64,000 nt of DNA from Lineus longissimus. Its lineage: Eukaryota; Nemertea; Pilidiophora; Heteronemertea; Lineidae. The position numbers and the translations under genes were made by a program. Each line of letters begins with the position of its first letter. The first letter of the stretch is position 1. The notes below the pieces were generated by a model, which was given only the letters and a program-made list of their open reading frames with translations, made no database searches and had not been told where the DNA came from. The stretch lies in the NCBI RefSeq assembly GCF_910592395.1, contig NC_088308.1, positions 5,967,001 through 6,031,000 on the forward strand, written 5' to 3'. Positions 12,831-24,678 of this stretch are shown piece by piece.

Positions 12831-14605
12831 CAGATATGCGGTCGACTATAAGAAAAGCTACCCTGCACTTTACCATTCTCTGAGCAAGGTGCAGTCAACA
12901 ATGGCGCTTTATTAAATTTATTAAAAAACTTGACTCCAAAATCATGTTTTTTAAACAGCAAGATATCCAGATAACCACGGACTGAAGATTAATGATGCAG
13001 TTTTGCAACAAGTTTTTTAAACCTGCGATTTACGAGATGCCGGTATTGTTCATGAGTGAGCTTCAATTGAAATGAACCTGCGGATAAACTTTAAAATGAT
13101 AATTAGTTGTGTTGGCTGCAGCACAGGGTTGTGGCTGCGTGTGCATCTTGCTGCTGAATGACAAACTGATCAAATACGCCCATCTGTTACGAGGCTTCTG
13201 ACTCGAGTCGACGCAGTGGCCACCTATAATACACGCCTGCTGCTTGTTCCAGACGACTTATCGTCAACCTGAAACTGAAATCCATGATTCGCATGCTCTG
13301 TCAGCTGATTGGGCATATTCCCGTCAACTTCTCGTCATGTTCCCGTCAAATTCCCATCTCGCAACATCGCAACAGAACCTCTCTATATTGGCAACTTGAC
13401 GGGCGCATGATCGGAGGCGTTGGATGAACCGCATTGATTAGTCTCATTGGGCGAATTTGGCGACACTACAGAGTTAATATAGCCGAGATGTTACGCATAA
13501 TAGATCTTATCTCATCTTAAAGATTATCATCTGAAAAAAACCCTGATGTATAAAAGTTGTATTCCGTCCAAAGAGCGAACAAGGAAGCAAGGTGCAATGC
13601 GCATCGCGGTCAGAGTTAAACGGTTCAGAAAAAAACTTACAAAAAGTCGTTAATCTTTTTTAAACTTGATTCATTTTACAGATGTTTACTGAATTCTTTT
13701 ATAAATAATAAGTGTAATTATCTATTTTTATTCGCTTCGAAGCAAGGTGCGATTCTCGAGGGACGACTTCACAATGGGAGTTTTCCTCGAGTCGTGTTAT
13801 CGTGGGGATTTTTTGTTCAGTCACGAACTTCCCGTACCACGAGACCATATTAAACATGATTGAAACAATGGGAGGCTCCGTGAAAATACAGAAAAACAAG
13901 CAGGGATCATGGCCCCTTTACTCATATTTAGGAAACAATGAGATGATTTCAAAGCTAATATATACGCTAACCGCAAAATGACATAAAAATGCATCAGTTT
14001 GATATCTCGCTGCTTAATTGCACGTGCGCGGGGTATTTTTTATCGACTCCTTTTCCGTTGTATTTGCTTGTAAAAACGTGCTGTTTTGGGAGTCTATTTT
14101 CAACATGGATTTAAAAAAATTACTCGGTAAGTTGTTAAGTCAGTGGAGAGGTTATAGTGGCTGTCGTAAAGTGACACACAATACAACGCGCTGACACAAA
14201 GTCTGTCACCGCCTTACTACTTAAGATATTTCTATCAATACATTTGTATTTTCCCTTCAAATTTCTTGGTAGAAGTGCTTACATATACCTCACCTATATA
14301 AGCTGGCACAATGTAATTAAAACATGGATTCTCACAAAGAGTGGGAACCAGCCAAGGCAACGTTTGATTGAAAACAACTATCATTCATTGCCGGCAGGTC
14401 CTCCATCAAAGTGGCAACCACACTAGAACATCGCATTTGGAATTTTGAATTTCGCATTTGGAATTTGGAATTTGGAATTTGGAATGAGCCTTCTGGGCTT
14501 TCGTACAACGCGTGTGTGAAATACAAATGTCGCTGTATTCCACACAAGGTTCATATCGCCATAGCGTGTATTACAGGCGAAGAAAATCTCCACTCTAACA
14601 TGAAA

Positions 14606-14680
14606 ACCTCTGTGGTTCAACGGTTAGAATGCTTGACCTTCGGTCTGGTGGTCACGGGTTCGACTCCCCGTTTATCCACA
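14606..14680 (+). pseudogene. tRNA-Glu-like sequence (probable pseudogene or SINE head)
   Basis: The internal RNA polymerase III promoter is intact: A box TGGTTCAACGG at 14,613-14,623 and B box GGTTCGACTCC at 14,657-14,667. A run of seven T at 14,687-14,693 would terminate transcription. The D arm (GTTC/GAAT) pairs and the anticodon arm pairs 4 of 5, placing TTC (Glu) at the anticodon position. However, position 33 is C instead of U, the T loop has one extra base, and the 5' segment does not pair with the 3' segment as an acceptor stem. I therefore read it as a decayed tRNA-Glu copy rather than a functional gene. A tRNA-derived SINE is the alternative. Confidence 0.45.
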
Positions 14681-14727
14681 ACATTCTTTTTTTCTTCATT
14701 TACTTTTTTTCTTCATTCATGTACATA

Positions 14728-14770
14728 TAGTATTATTAGTATTATTAGTATTATTAGTACTATTATTATT
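14728..14770. repeat. TATTATTAG microsatellite
   Basis: A short simple-sequence run of about four TATTATTAG-type units, shortly after the tRNA-like sequence. Confidence 0.7.
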
Positions 14771-15626
14771 GAGACCAAAGATGATTGTGAGATGTGACTT
14801 TAATCGGCTTCTACTGAGTTTTCAGTGGTCCCATAGGATAATCGCTGCGTTTTTTTTTGGTTTAAAAAAATTGATATTGAATTTTAAAAGCTCTGCCCCA
14901 ATTTAGGTCATCAAAACCAGAAGTGGCCCTTCTTAACCAAGTTGTTTTAATCAGATAACATGGAGCGCTATCTCCTCTCGTCCACTTGTTGTCGTGTGCC
15001 GGTTGAAAGGCCATCACCCGCCTCTGTTTGCTAATGTTATCTTGGCGCCAGAGAAAAATGTGTCATATAGCGTATCTGCACCAGTTAACAAAAAGACAAG
15101 AGTCTTTTGACAAACTTTGAAGTGTCTACTAAGAGCGTTTTTACTGTATTTGGTGCAAAAGTGTCTTTCATTATTGGCGTGTACCCCGCGACCTTGAACA
15201 AGCGCTTTGCCTGATAAAATGATTTAAAGTCCACTTCATTACATTTGTTTAAATATCTCGTGATGAGAACTTCAGCTGTAACATTACAGTTTGTGCACAG
15301 TCACCGGCATTCTCCAAAGCAGACCATCCAAGCATACAGTAGGACCGCCTCAACACGCTACTATCACTACGCCGGAGTATATGAGCCACCGCCTCATTGT
15401 TTCAACTAGAGAGATACAGAATGGCTTACTGCCTCATTCTTTCAACGAAAGGGATACAGATATGCCTACTTGCCTGAGCAACATAAGACAGCGATCCACC
15501 AACCTTCTTACAAGACGTGCCCCCGAGATCATAATCTCACCCCGCGTGCCAATTGTCTTGGCCAGAGACAGTCACAACCTGAGTTGTCCTAAGCTTATTT
15601 CGTCATGCAATTGATGCTTGGCCAGC

Positions 15627-16250
15627 CTATAGGTTTGGCGATGTGTGCACCTTGCGCTCTTGTTTCATTACAGAACGGGAAAGTGAAAAGATGACTTGAT
15701 ATTTGTCTGCAATCTTGACTGATCCGCAACTTCGGACTATACATGAACGTCCTTTTAATTTCGTCTCAGAATAGACACCCTTACGTTTAGAGTGATGCTG
15801 AGGTACCCCACAAGGAGTATACTGATCTTCCAGCGGTATTGCCTCAGTTACCTCCGCCCGTTGTCTGCTTAGCTTAGCATTGTCAATACATTGAGGGTCA
15901 AGATGCACAAGGTGGTGCATTGTAGTGGCCAATTTGTAAAATTTATGTACTGTATCAGTTTGATTTGTCTGCGGTCCGCCTGCGTAGAGGCATTCCACCG
16001 AGACTTCCGTCCGCACTGAGGAAGAATGGTTTGCAAAAGCTTTTTCCACTGAGAGATATTTACCTGAGGAAGTTTTGTTCGGCATTTTAAGGCCTAATAA
16101 GTTGATCTCATCCACAGATCTCAACTGCGTGTCTTCCGCCATCTGAAACCTCCTCGTTGCGGCTTTGTCGTTACACCGATGAAGCATTTGCAATGGCTGA
16201 TACCGCTTCGCGTTGTCTGAACAATTTTCACCAACTCCTTGACTTGACAT
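15627..16250 (-). CDS. hypothetical protein, single exon
   Basis: An uninterrupted minus-strand frame of 207 codons runs from the first true ATG (16,250) to a stop at 15,627. It is one of the longest open frames in the gene-poor part, with a balanced and complex amino-acid composition. The product is basic, Ser/Thr- and Lys-rich in its second half, with scattered Cys and His (for example MHHLVHLDPQ and RSCIVRSCGSV). There is no signal peptide, transmembrane segment or recognised motif. The start context is weak (T at -3) and an upstream exon could exist. It could also be one exon of a larger gene or a lineage-specific gene. No function is proposed. Confidence 0.45.
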   Translation of the reverse strand: MSSQGVGENCSDNAKRYQPLQMLHRCNDKAATRRFQMAEDTQLRSVDEINLLGLKMPNKTSSGKYLSVEKAFANHSSSVRTEVSVECLYAGGPQTNQTDTVHKFYKLATTMHHLVHLDPQCIDNAKLSRQRAEVTEAIPLEDQYTPCGVPQHHSKRKGVYSETKLKGRSCIVRSCGSVKIADKYQVIFSLSRSVMKQERKVHTSPNL

Positions 16251-18797
16251 GGAAGAGGTCAAAACTGGTCAATGATTTTTGCAAGTGGTTTGACCACCAA
16301 ACGCCAAACGACAGTCAGTGTTGATTTTCTGGACGCGGACACGTGACAGGAATGCGCGAAAAGTGACTATTTCATTCTACCATGGCTGCCATTGATTGTC
16401 AATTCTTGATGTCGGGGCACCATAGTTTGTACTCTTCAAGTTGGTGAAACAATTAAAGTAACATTTAGTGCCACAAAGAAATTCTGAAATGTCAAAACTG
16501 TCACTTTATGATGAAAGATGTGATCTTTGGTTTCACCTCTCTTCGCAGACGACACAATCCAACATGGCCACTTGATTAGGTCAATTGAAATGAAATTCCT
16601 GTCGAAATAATGACAACAGACACGAATGAATTAAGTGATAATGTTTACCAATATCGTGATTGTGTGCGATATGGAGAAGAGTGCGACGCCCTCACCTCTA
16701 GGAGGGAGTCACCCCTCTCAGCGGACAAAACCGATACCTAATATCCATTCATTGTTTGAAAAATACACCAAGTGCTTCGTGAGAGACCCGCCATTGTGCT
16801 TATAATTAAATTTAGCAAATTGGTTATTATCGTGCCAAAACTTGGCCCATTCTTCTTCTCCATTGATACTATTAGTGGCCATTGGTCATCCTGGACTCAA
16901 TGACCTTTCATCACCACCTGCCTCTGAAACGGAATCCGCGCACCACTCGGGTCAAGTTTTGAATGCTACGGTCACGTGATGTCAATAGCCCGTTGACGTC
17001 TGCCCTTTTGATGTGATTGATGAATTTCAAATCATAATTTCGCAAAGTCCTGATCGTTCTGCATGCAGTCACGTCTGATAGTGATTAAGCGTTAAAAATA
17101 TGCTTGCCCGAGATTGGCCCCTGCAGAGGTCCGCTTTCGTCATCCCGTCAGCGAGGCCAGAACCACTGCGACCGGAGAGTATCGTGGTGAAGACATGGTA
17201 GTGTTGTGATATCGATAATGTGAATAATATTATTCTTCTACTCTTGACATCGTTCATCTTGATCAACACGAAAGTCTATTCTTAACGTGTGCTTATACCT
17301 GCATCCTGGTTGTGACATTGTTCTCAAAAGACCAATTTGCGATAAATGAAAATCATAATTCGGAATCACTTTCCGTGCAACACCAGCAAAGATAAAAGAT
17401 GGTTTTTTATGCTTTCCATCACAGCAACGGTGTTTGTGTTAAGCTTGGAACAGGAATTGCATGTATAGTTTAGTACATTTTACTGTCCCATGAAAATGGA
17501 CTGATGTAGAATATTTGAATGGGGCGGGGATAACATGCAGATTGCACCAGCGTTCTGGTCGCATTTATCGGAAAGTCACTCACAAACCGGGGGAATTCGA
17601 CATGGGGGATGATGACCCGTCAAGCTCTTCTTGGCCACAACACGGATAGTCACAACCTACAGTGCATAGGGCACTGGAGACGACGTGATTCACGCAATGG
17701 ATTTGAGAAGGGACATAATATTTGGCAATTATTTGTATATACACATATTGTACTTCTAAACAGGAGACAATATCCAATTGTTCATGCTTTGGAGTCTCAA
17801 CTCCAATCCGGAGGGCCAAGGTCTAATGACACCAGGGTGACAGGTCGTAATCCCGGGCCCGCGTCCAGCTGTTTTCTTCTCGGGGATTATCGTCCCTGAT
17901 CCGGGGTCATTGTGGACACCAGTTCGGAGAGGCACATACCTCAAACACCCTCAACCGTCATTAACCAGAGGAACATACGAGAAGGCGCCCTTTTTAAGTC
18001 ATTAAAACAACAGACGGTGATTTCGACGTAATCTTTTGTCGGACAAAATAACATGGATGTGATTGATTAAGTTTGATTTTGCAATTTGTGTCTCCGCGAC
18101 TGCCCCCTAATAGCTAAATGCAAAGACATATTAAGTCAAGTGGAAGTTGACATCAGGATAACAGTTTAAAGTAAATGCTATTTTCCTTTGTTTTCTTTTT
18201 TATTATTCGGGTTTGATTTGGTGATTTAAGCGGACAATCGACCTGGAGGTTGTGGAGGTAAATCCATGACGACAACGACACGGGTAAGGAATCACTCCTT
18301 GCTCTGTTGGCTTTACTCAATAGTCCAATCGGATAAGTAAGACCAAGTTTACTTATCGGAAACGGGATGTTATTCTTTTGGTTGATTCTTGCACTCAGAT
18401 ACTGGATGAAAAAATGTTTGGAATGAGATTGGAAGTACTGTCCGAGAATATATAAATAGACGGTGTGGGTTATGCATTTCGATACGCTTCAGGTAAAGCA
18501 CTTGCAGAGATGACAAGTTTGATAAATGTCAACCATTTTCTCATTCTGAATGACCTACTGTTTGTTTATTTATTATCAAAGTGCCGCATTTACTTGGGGG
18601 AAGAGCACATGGAGAAATGCCGGGGACAGGAAGAAATGGAAAGATCTTGTTGGCGACCCATGCTCCACATACCAGTAGAAACCACACTTCGACACCAGTT
18701 CGGTACTCAATAACCAGCTGGAGGAGGACCTTGGCCGTCCCATACCGTCAGTTATTCACATAGGCGATAGATGGCGAGAGCAGCCGATAGCCACTGT

Positions 18798-18850
18798 CTC
18801 GGACAATTGTGATTGGTCGAACAACCACAAACCGTCTACAATTGTCCGAG
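18798..18850. repeat. perfect 13-bp inverted repeat with 27-bp loop
   Basis: CTCGGACAATTGT at 18,798-18,810 is exactly reverse-complementary to ACAATTGTCCGAG at 18,838-18,850. It sits in a block resembling another at 19,231-19,330, so it probably belongs to a small dispersed element. Confidence 0.75.
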
Positions 18851-19494
18851 CTTCTGATAGTGACAAGCGTTGTGATGACAATAAAAATAATAATCTTAGT
18901 GCAAAAATAACCACTTTGCTGAAATCCAGTGTGAATGGGATAGACTAGAAGGGAAGAAGTTCGGAGAACAAAATAATCGAACTCCGTTATTGAACAATAG
19001 CACATCTGGAAGACTATATACAAAGTTTCTGTCACACCCGTCCGCGAGAAAACGACTAGTTTACTGGTTGTGATGCAGAAATACGGGTACATTTGCAGTG
19101 GTGGGTGGGTGGGGAAGCTGTCGTCAAGCTAAGCCTCCGATTCCCCTCCAGTAACACACTCGACACAGTGGTGTCGGCATCTTCCCTTCCTCCGCGCGGG
19201 GGAAGAAGAATCGGATGACGAATGGTCTGCTTCGGGAGTCTCAATAACCAGCGGGAGGAGGGTTACTGTTAGGTCATCGCTTTGATGATAGATGGCGATA
19301 GCAGACAGCAGCCCCTGTCTTCGGTCATCCTGACGTAAAACCAACCCCGCCTCTCGATAATAGGTGCTGGTTGTGGTTCTGAGGTTATAATGTTCCATAG
19401 TGCTGGCTGGTTGTTGCTAACACTGCACGATTGGTTGTGACATGGAACAGAAAATCTGAGGACGTGTTGTGACAAACCTTACGATGGAGGAAAG

Positions 19495-19866
19495 GTTGCC
19501 ACCACTTTGTTTGAGGAAAACATCACTGGTGCAGCCCATTGAAATATAAACATAGTGTTGCCACCACTTTGTTTGAGGAAAACATCACTGGTGCAGCCCA
19601 TTGAAATATAAACATAGTGTTGCCACCACTTTGTTTGAGGAAAACATCACTGGTGCAGCCCATTGAAATATAAACATAGTGTTGCCACCACTTTGTTTGA
19701 GGAAAACGTCACTGGTGCAGCCCATTGAAATATAAACCTAGTGTTGCCACCACTTTGTTTGAGGAAAACGTCACTGGTGCAGCCCATTGAAATATAAACC
19801 TAGTGTTGCCACCACTTTGTTGAGGAAAACGTCACTGGTGCAGCCCATTGAAATATTAACCCAGTG
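19495..19866. repeat. 62-bp minisatellite, six copies
   Basis: Six near-identical head-to-tail units begin GTTGCCACCACTTTG at 19,495, 19,557, 19,619 and so on. Variation follows order along the array: the first three units carry AACATCACTGG and AAACATAGT, the later ones AACGTCACTGG and AAACCTAGT, and the last lacks one T. This gradient suggests stepwise duplication. No coding function is evident. Confidence 0.93.
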
Positions 19867-20614
19867 TTGTTTAAGTAGGGCGCCGCACCCTGCCTTTTTC
19901 AAATTACTTTCTAATACCTTGCCTATTTTCAGCATTGGCCAATTCATTTCTATCTGAAGCAGGGCACAGCACCCTGCCTTTTTCAGACTGCCCTCTTCTG
20001 CCCGGACTTTCCAGATTTCGGGCTGAAACACTAAAACCTGGTATCGTAGCCTATTTTGATATAACTCACTCGTTTCCAGATGCTATATTTCAGGACATTA
20101 TTTGCAGAAATATCAACAGCTGTCATCGAAACTCATGCCCTGGCTTATGTTCTACACAGAGAAACGGTCAATGTAGAATGACCATACTGACTAATTAATG
20201 GTAATGTTGCAACATTATGATACAACATTTTGTACTCGTAAATACCATTCTAATGGTACAACTTGTCGTTGTGACCGGCCTCAGATGACCAACCACTATG
20301 AGGTGAAATACTGGTCATGTACAAGTTGAGCAAAGGTCACGAGTTAGCCAGTTCATGTTGATATAACTAACACAAGCATTGTTCAGGAACAGCGATTGTG
20401 TATAAGATCATCACGGTTGTGTGGGGAATATGCACTTTATAACCGAAAATTAGGACAACAACACATTTCATTGTGGCGCAACCAGAACAACAATCCCCAG
20501 TCGACAGATTGAGGCCACAGCCTTGGACACCACAAGAACTCGAAATAAAAATGTGTTGAATAAGTCATCCGGGGTCACAATCCTTAACACATAACCAATA
20601 AAGCAACGTGATTT

Positions 20615-23600
20615 TCATTCTGAATAAATTTTTATTCTTTTTTTACAAAAGGGGCAGGACACCCAGTAATCTGCCCGCTATATCGGCAGAGGTGCCAGGC
20701 TATACACTGTACAAGGAAACAAAGTATATGGAAGTAACCACCGCCACTCACTGAGTGCATACACAATGAATATTTGCGACTACAAAAAGTCTTGGCTAAA
20801 CTTTATATGGCAACAGCAGAAACATGCACTAAACTACATGTAGCTGATATATACAAGCAAACTGCCCGATTCATCAATAACTATCAGAAAATAATACTTG
20901 GCCCTGAGTCACTTTTGTGACTGGTGGTAGTTACTTGCAACTCAAACATGAATAATTATCAGAAAACAAAGCATCTACACAACATTTTGAGATTATTCTC
21001 TATAAACAATTCATGAGTTGGCAACTGGTGCAGTCTAGTCCAGTGAAGTCTAGTTCAATGTACAATTCCATGTTACACTACAGTGACATTTGTCGCACAC
21101 CTCACATCATCCAGATAAAATTTAAAACATCAAGCTTCAAAATCTAAATTCTAATGTCGTATCTTCTGTTTATCATCAGACTTGTACTATTTCTTTCGTG
21201 CTCGACAGGCAATGTACTATTTCTCTCGTGCTCTATCAAGAGACAGGCAATTTTTTTATCAAGTCGACAGAAAATACACTCAGATTAAAAGCTGCTAGAT
21301 ATTTTACGGCCCATACTTTCCGTACCGTTTAGGTTGAACCTTATTCACAACTAAGATATGAGCAATGTCAAGTTCCCTTGGAACTTTTTCAGGTTTACTC
21401 AAGAAAAGAAATGCTGCTACACTGAGGCAGAGTACAGACTGAGATTATTATATGTCTGCTTAACTAAATGAAGCTCTGAACAGAAAACCAACAAATGATT
21501 GTCAATATGCCTACTATGCTAAGACTATGTGCGAAAGGTTGGTTGGCAATGTTACAATTTGTAAGAGGCGAGACAAAAGGTACAATACTCGAGTAACCTC
21601 AGTATAGCAACACCAAGAAGGAAGGAGAAACTCCTTTCAATATATTTAGTGAAGTTCTAGGATATCATTTTGGGCAGACGTGTTACTTTTAACAGGGGTC
21701 CATCCGCACAATACAGCCGTATAATATAGCACGCCACAAGAATCCTGCACTTAACAGGTTTCATGTTTCGACACACTCCCAATATTCCTGCCTAAGCTAA
21801 ATGGCACTAGTTAATTATATATGCACACTAATACCACAGATTTGACAAATCGATATTGGAGACACTGCTGAGGTAAATAAATGCAATTATCTAGAAAGCC
21901 TTCAACAGTTAGTGAATGACCTCATCACACAGTTATTACTTACAAAGTCTAATATATACAAGCCGAAGCTGCCACAAGTAACACTGCTGTTTTCTATAGC
22001 ATGAAACTTGGGAAGAGACAACACAGTCTAAACACACCAAAAACTCACACAGGAACCCTACAAATAAAATACAAAAGAAACTCTGTGTTTCCAGTTCAGA
22101 ACAGAAAATTCAACCAGGAATCATCTGCTTTGGTCCGGAGTAGTAAAAAAAACCACAGAGTCAAATGAGATCCATAAGAAATGTCAATGCACGCTGAGAC
22201 CAGAAACTGCGGTCCTTACCAAAAAAGGTTCAATGTGAACTGTATTGGAAATTAACGTAAATGCCTCAGTTTTTTCAGTGTGCACACTTCTTGTTGTCTC
22301 TTCCCATGTTAATAGCAGCTTTCACTTCAGTGCTCCATTTCAGACACACAACCTGTATTTGACATCCACACAAACTAATGTACACAAACATGTATTTACA
22401 GAAATCCCCTGGTGAGGACTAGTCTCAACACTAAAAAACAACTTCATCATTTACTACCCTAATTTCTCCTCCCCGAAGCCATGTTCTAGCAGACTTCCTG
22501 ATTTAGTGTAATCTGTGCTAGATTTTGTAACATTAGAGGATTGCTTCTAGTCCAACGCTTAGAATAAATTTTTTAAGAGTCATCCTAAAGTTTTTCAGAC
22601 AGACCCGCCTCAATATTAACTGACCAATATTGTGTGACTATGTAAGGGGCAGACGCACTCTCCGTCACAATATTCTGACGTAGATGGTCGCTCCACGGAC
22701 CTCTGCCCATGATGATGCAAAACACTTGTTTGACAAGCTATGACGTCAAACGTCACGTTTCTGCAGGATTATCGACAGGGGTTGCCGCCTATAAAAAAAC
22801 CAAATAGCAACTGCAGCGCCCCCTGTGGCAGAGATTGGTCCAGACGAGAACAAATCAGTGTTGCCCCCAAGAAGGCACAACTTTACGACGATCTCCAATT
22901 GAACACAATGTTTTTTCTTGTGTGTGTTGGACTGACTAATCATGCTCATCACATTCGCAATTAACTTTGTGAAACAAAAGGGGTAACAGGTCATTAAAAC
23001 ATATCATGACATTGAAGAGATGTGTGCAAGAAACTGGTAACTAACACTTACAGCAAAATTTATTTGCACCATTTTGTTCACCAGACTGCTCTCTATGGAT
23101 TGATATCAAAAGCATTGCTGTACGAAGTACTAGTCTTGTTTATATTAAGAATGCCTTCAAAAGCAATTGGCCATAAACAACAATTTCACTGCGAACAAGA
23201 ATGTGATAATTTTGAAATGTAGGTTACCAGTTTGCACGCACCCTTCATGTATTAGCCATCACCCCTTCTCTAGCATGAATAACTGTAAAAGTAGTCAACA
23301 CGATAGTGATAGAAGAGAAGCACGGAATAAAATTGTGTTTGATTGGAGACCTGTTTTTAGTGTTTACAGTAGCTAATTTTCTATGTGAAAAGCACACACA
23401 ATGGATGTATAAGGCAGAATCCCAATCTGGAATATGATGACCAAGTAAGAATGATGATGAAGTTAGACCCTGGCCACATATTATTGTCTAAAGCATACAG
23501 GCAGTACAAAATATAACTTGATAGCACAAGAAGCCATACAATGGGCCTAAAGCTATACCGGGACAGCTTTCAGACCGTCAACACCCGAGTAGCTTTTACA

Positions 23601-24678
23601 ATAAAAGGCAACAACGATATATTTCCTTCACAGAAGGGGGTCAAAGTAGAGATCTTATTGGTGATCGGTAACCAACACTTCTAGCAAAAGAGAGTTCTTG
23701 GTACCATTTTGATCACCAGACTGTCCTCTATCAACTGAAATCGAAAATGCTTTCACAGAAAGGGTCAAAGTAGAGATCATGGTGGTGACATTGATTTCAT
23801 TAACAGAGGGCAACGATGAGCAATGCCGAGTATTCTGCCCAAATTTTAAGATCCCAGGCGATTCAAAAGATATTGTTTCTTAATCATAATTTTTCACTTC
23901 ATGTGTAAAAACATCGAAGTCCTCAAGTCTTCCTTTCGCACAAATAAAAGGATGCTGTTCTGAACCAAAAACGACCACCTTTTTTTTCTTTAAATCCCAA
24001 AAGCACTAAATATTAACCAGATCAAAAGCGTCAAATTTCAAAGAATCATATTAGTTCAACTATTTGTCAGCGAAGGCAATTTAACAATAAGATCAGATTG
24101 AATCATCAATATTGGAAGGCAAAAATACAATAGAACTTCATAAAAATCTTGCAGTGATAATTTCAACACGCTGCAAATATCCAAAAATTATTATCTTTCT
24201 ACAAGAAACCAATGCGAACCCACCTCCATGTTCATTTACTCAACTCGGGCTAGCCACTATCTACCCTAACCCCAATCCGTGCTGTAACATTTCCCACTGT
24301 TTATTTTTGTTACGCAATACAAAAATTACGCATTTTACACTGACAACGTTGCGGCAGCCGTGACCATGCAGCTCTACCAACAGGCATCAGTCAAGTTTCA
24401 ATCAAAACTTTTCATGAAAAGACTTTGGGATCGTCAAAGTGTCTCCGATTGAATTTGAGCGAGGTGCCTTCACTGAATGCATCGACGTCAATCCACAGGA
24501 TTTTCACTCTTAACCTCGTTTGAATGACTTCATAATGGTCAAGTGTTTTTGAATTCATTGCCTTGGTAAGAATGTGCCTCCACAAAGTGCACCGACACTG
24601 ATCCACCGGATTTCAGCATTGATGTATTATTCTGCCAGCCGTTTCAATTCCTACCGACTGTCGAGCGGCAAAGGAGGA
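20615..24678 (-). other. SLC25A38: putative 4-kb 3' UTR of SLC25A38
   Basis: After the SLC25A38 stop codon (24,679-24,681) the minus strand continues for about 4.06 kb without a coding frame or convincing splice acceptor, ending near an AATAAA signal at 20,631-20,636. The composition is uniformly AT-rich. Internal duplications are present: about 85 bp at 23,036-23,119 recurs at 23,667-23,752 (shared ATTTTG(T/A)TCACCAGACTG), and about 75 bp at 24,433 recurs at 24,538. The whole could be the UTR, or only part of it with an intergenic remainder. No plus-strand gene is seen. Confidence 0.5.
20631..20636 (-). promoter_or_regulatory. SLC25A38: poly(A) signal AATAAA, likely SLC25A38 3' end
   Basis: The plus strand reads TTTATT, giving AATAAA on the minus strand. 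It lies about 4 kb downstream of the SLC25A38 stop, at the edge of a long AT-rich region without coding potential. Assignment to this gene is an inference. Confidence 0.5.

Larger units (their letters stand above)
10079..15626. other. intergenic region with minisatellite and tRNA-like sequence
   Basis: No supported protein gene. It contains C homopolymers near 10,138 and 10,228, the 67-bp minisatellite (12,175-12,830), a TTTGGAA-type microsatellite near 14,436-14,488, the tRNA-Glu-like sequence at about 14,606, and a TATTATTAG microsatellite at about 14,728-14,770. A 60-codon plus-strand frame at 11,824-12,006 ends at a possible donor but has no identifiable acceptor or homology. Confidence 0.5.
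16251..20600. other. intergenic region, repeats only
   Basis: No supported gene. It contains a perfect 13-bp inverted repeat (18,798-18,850), a diverged dispersed duplication (18,709-18,800 against 19,231-19,330, sharing CAATAACCAGC and GATAGATGGCGA) and the 62-bp minisatellite at 19,495. The remaining frames are short and without recognisable motifs. Confidence 0.5.
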
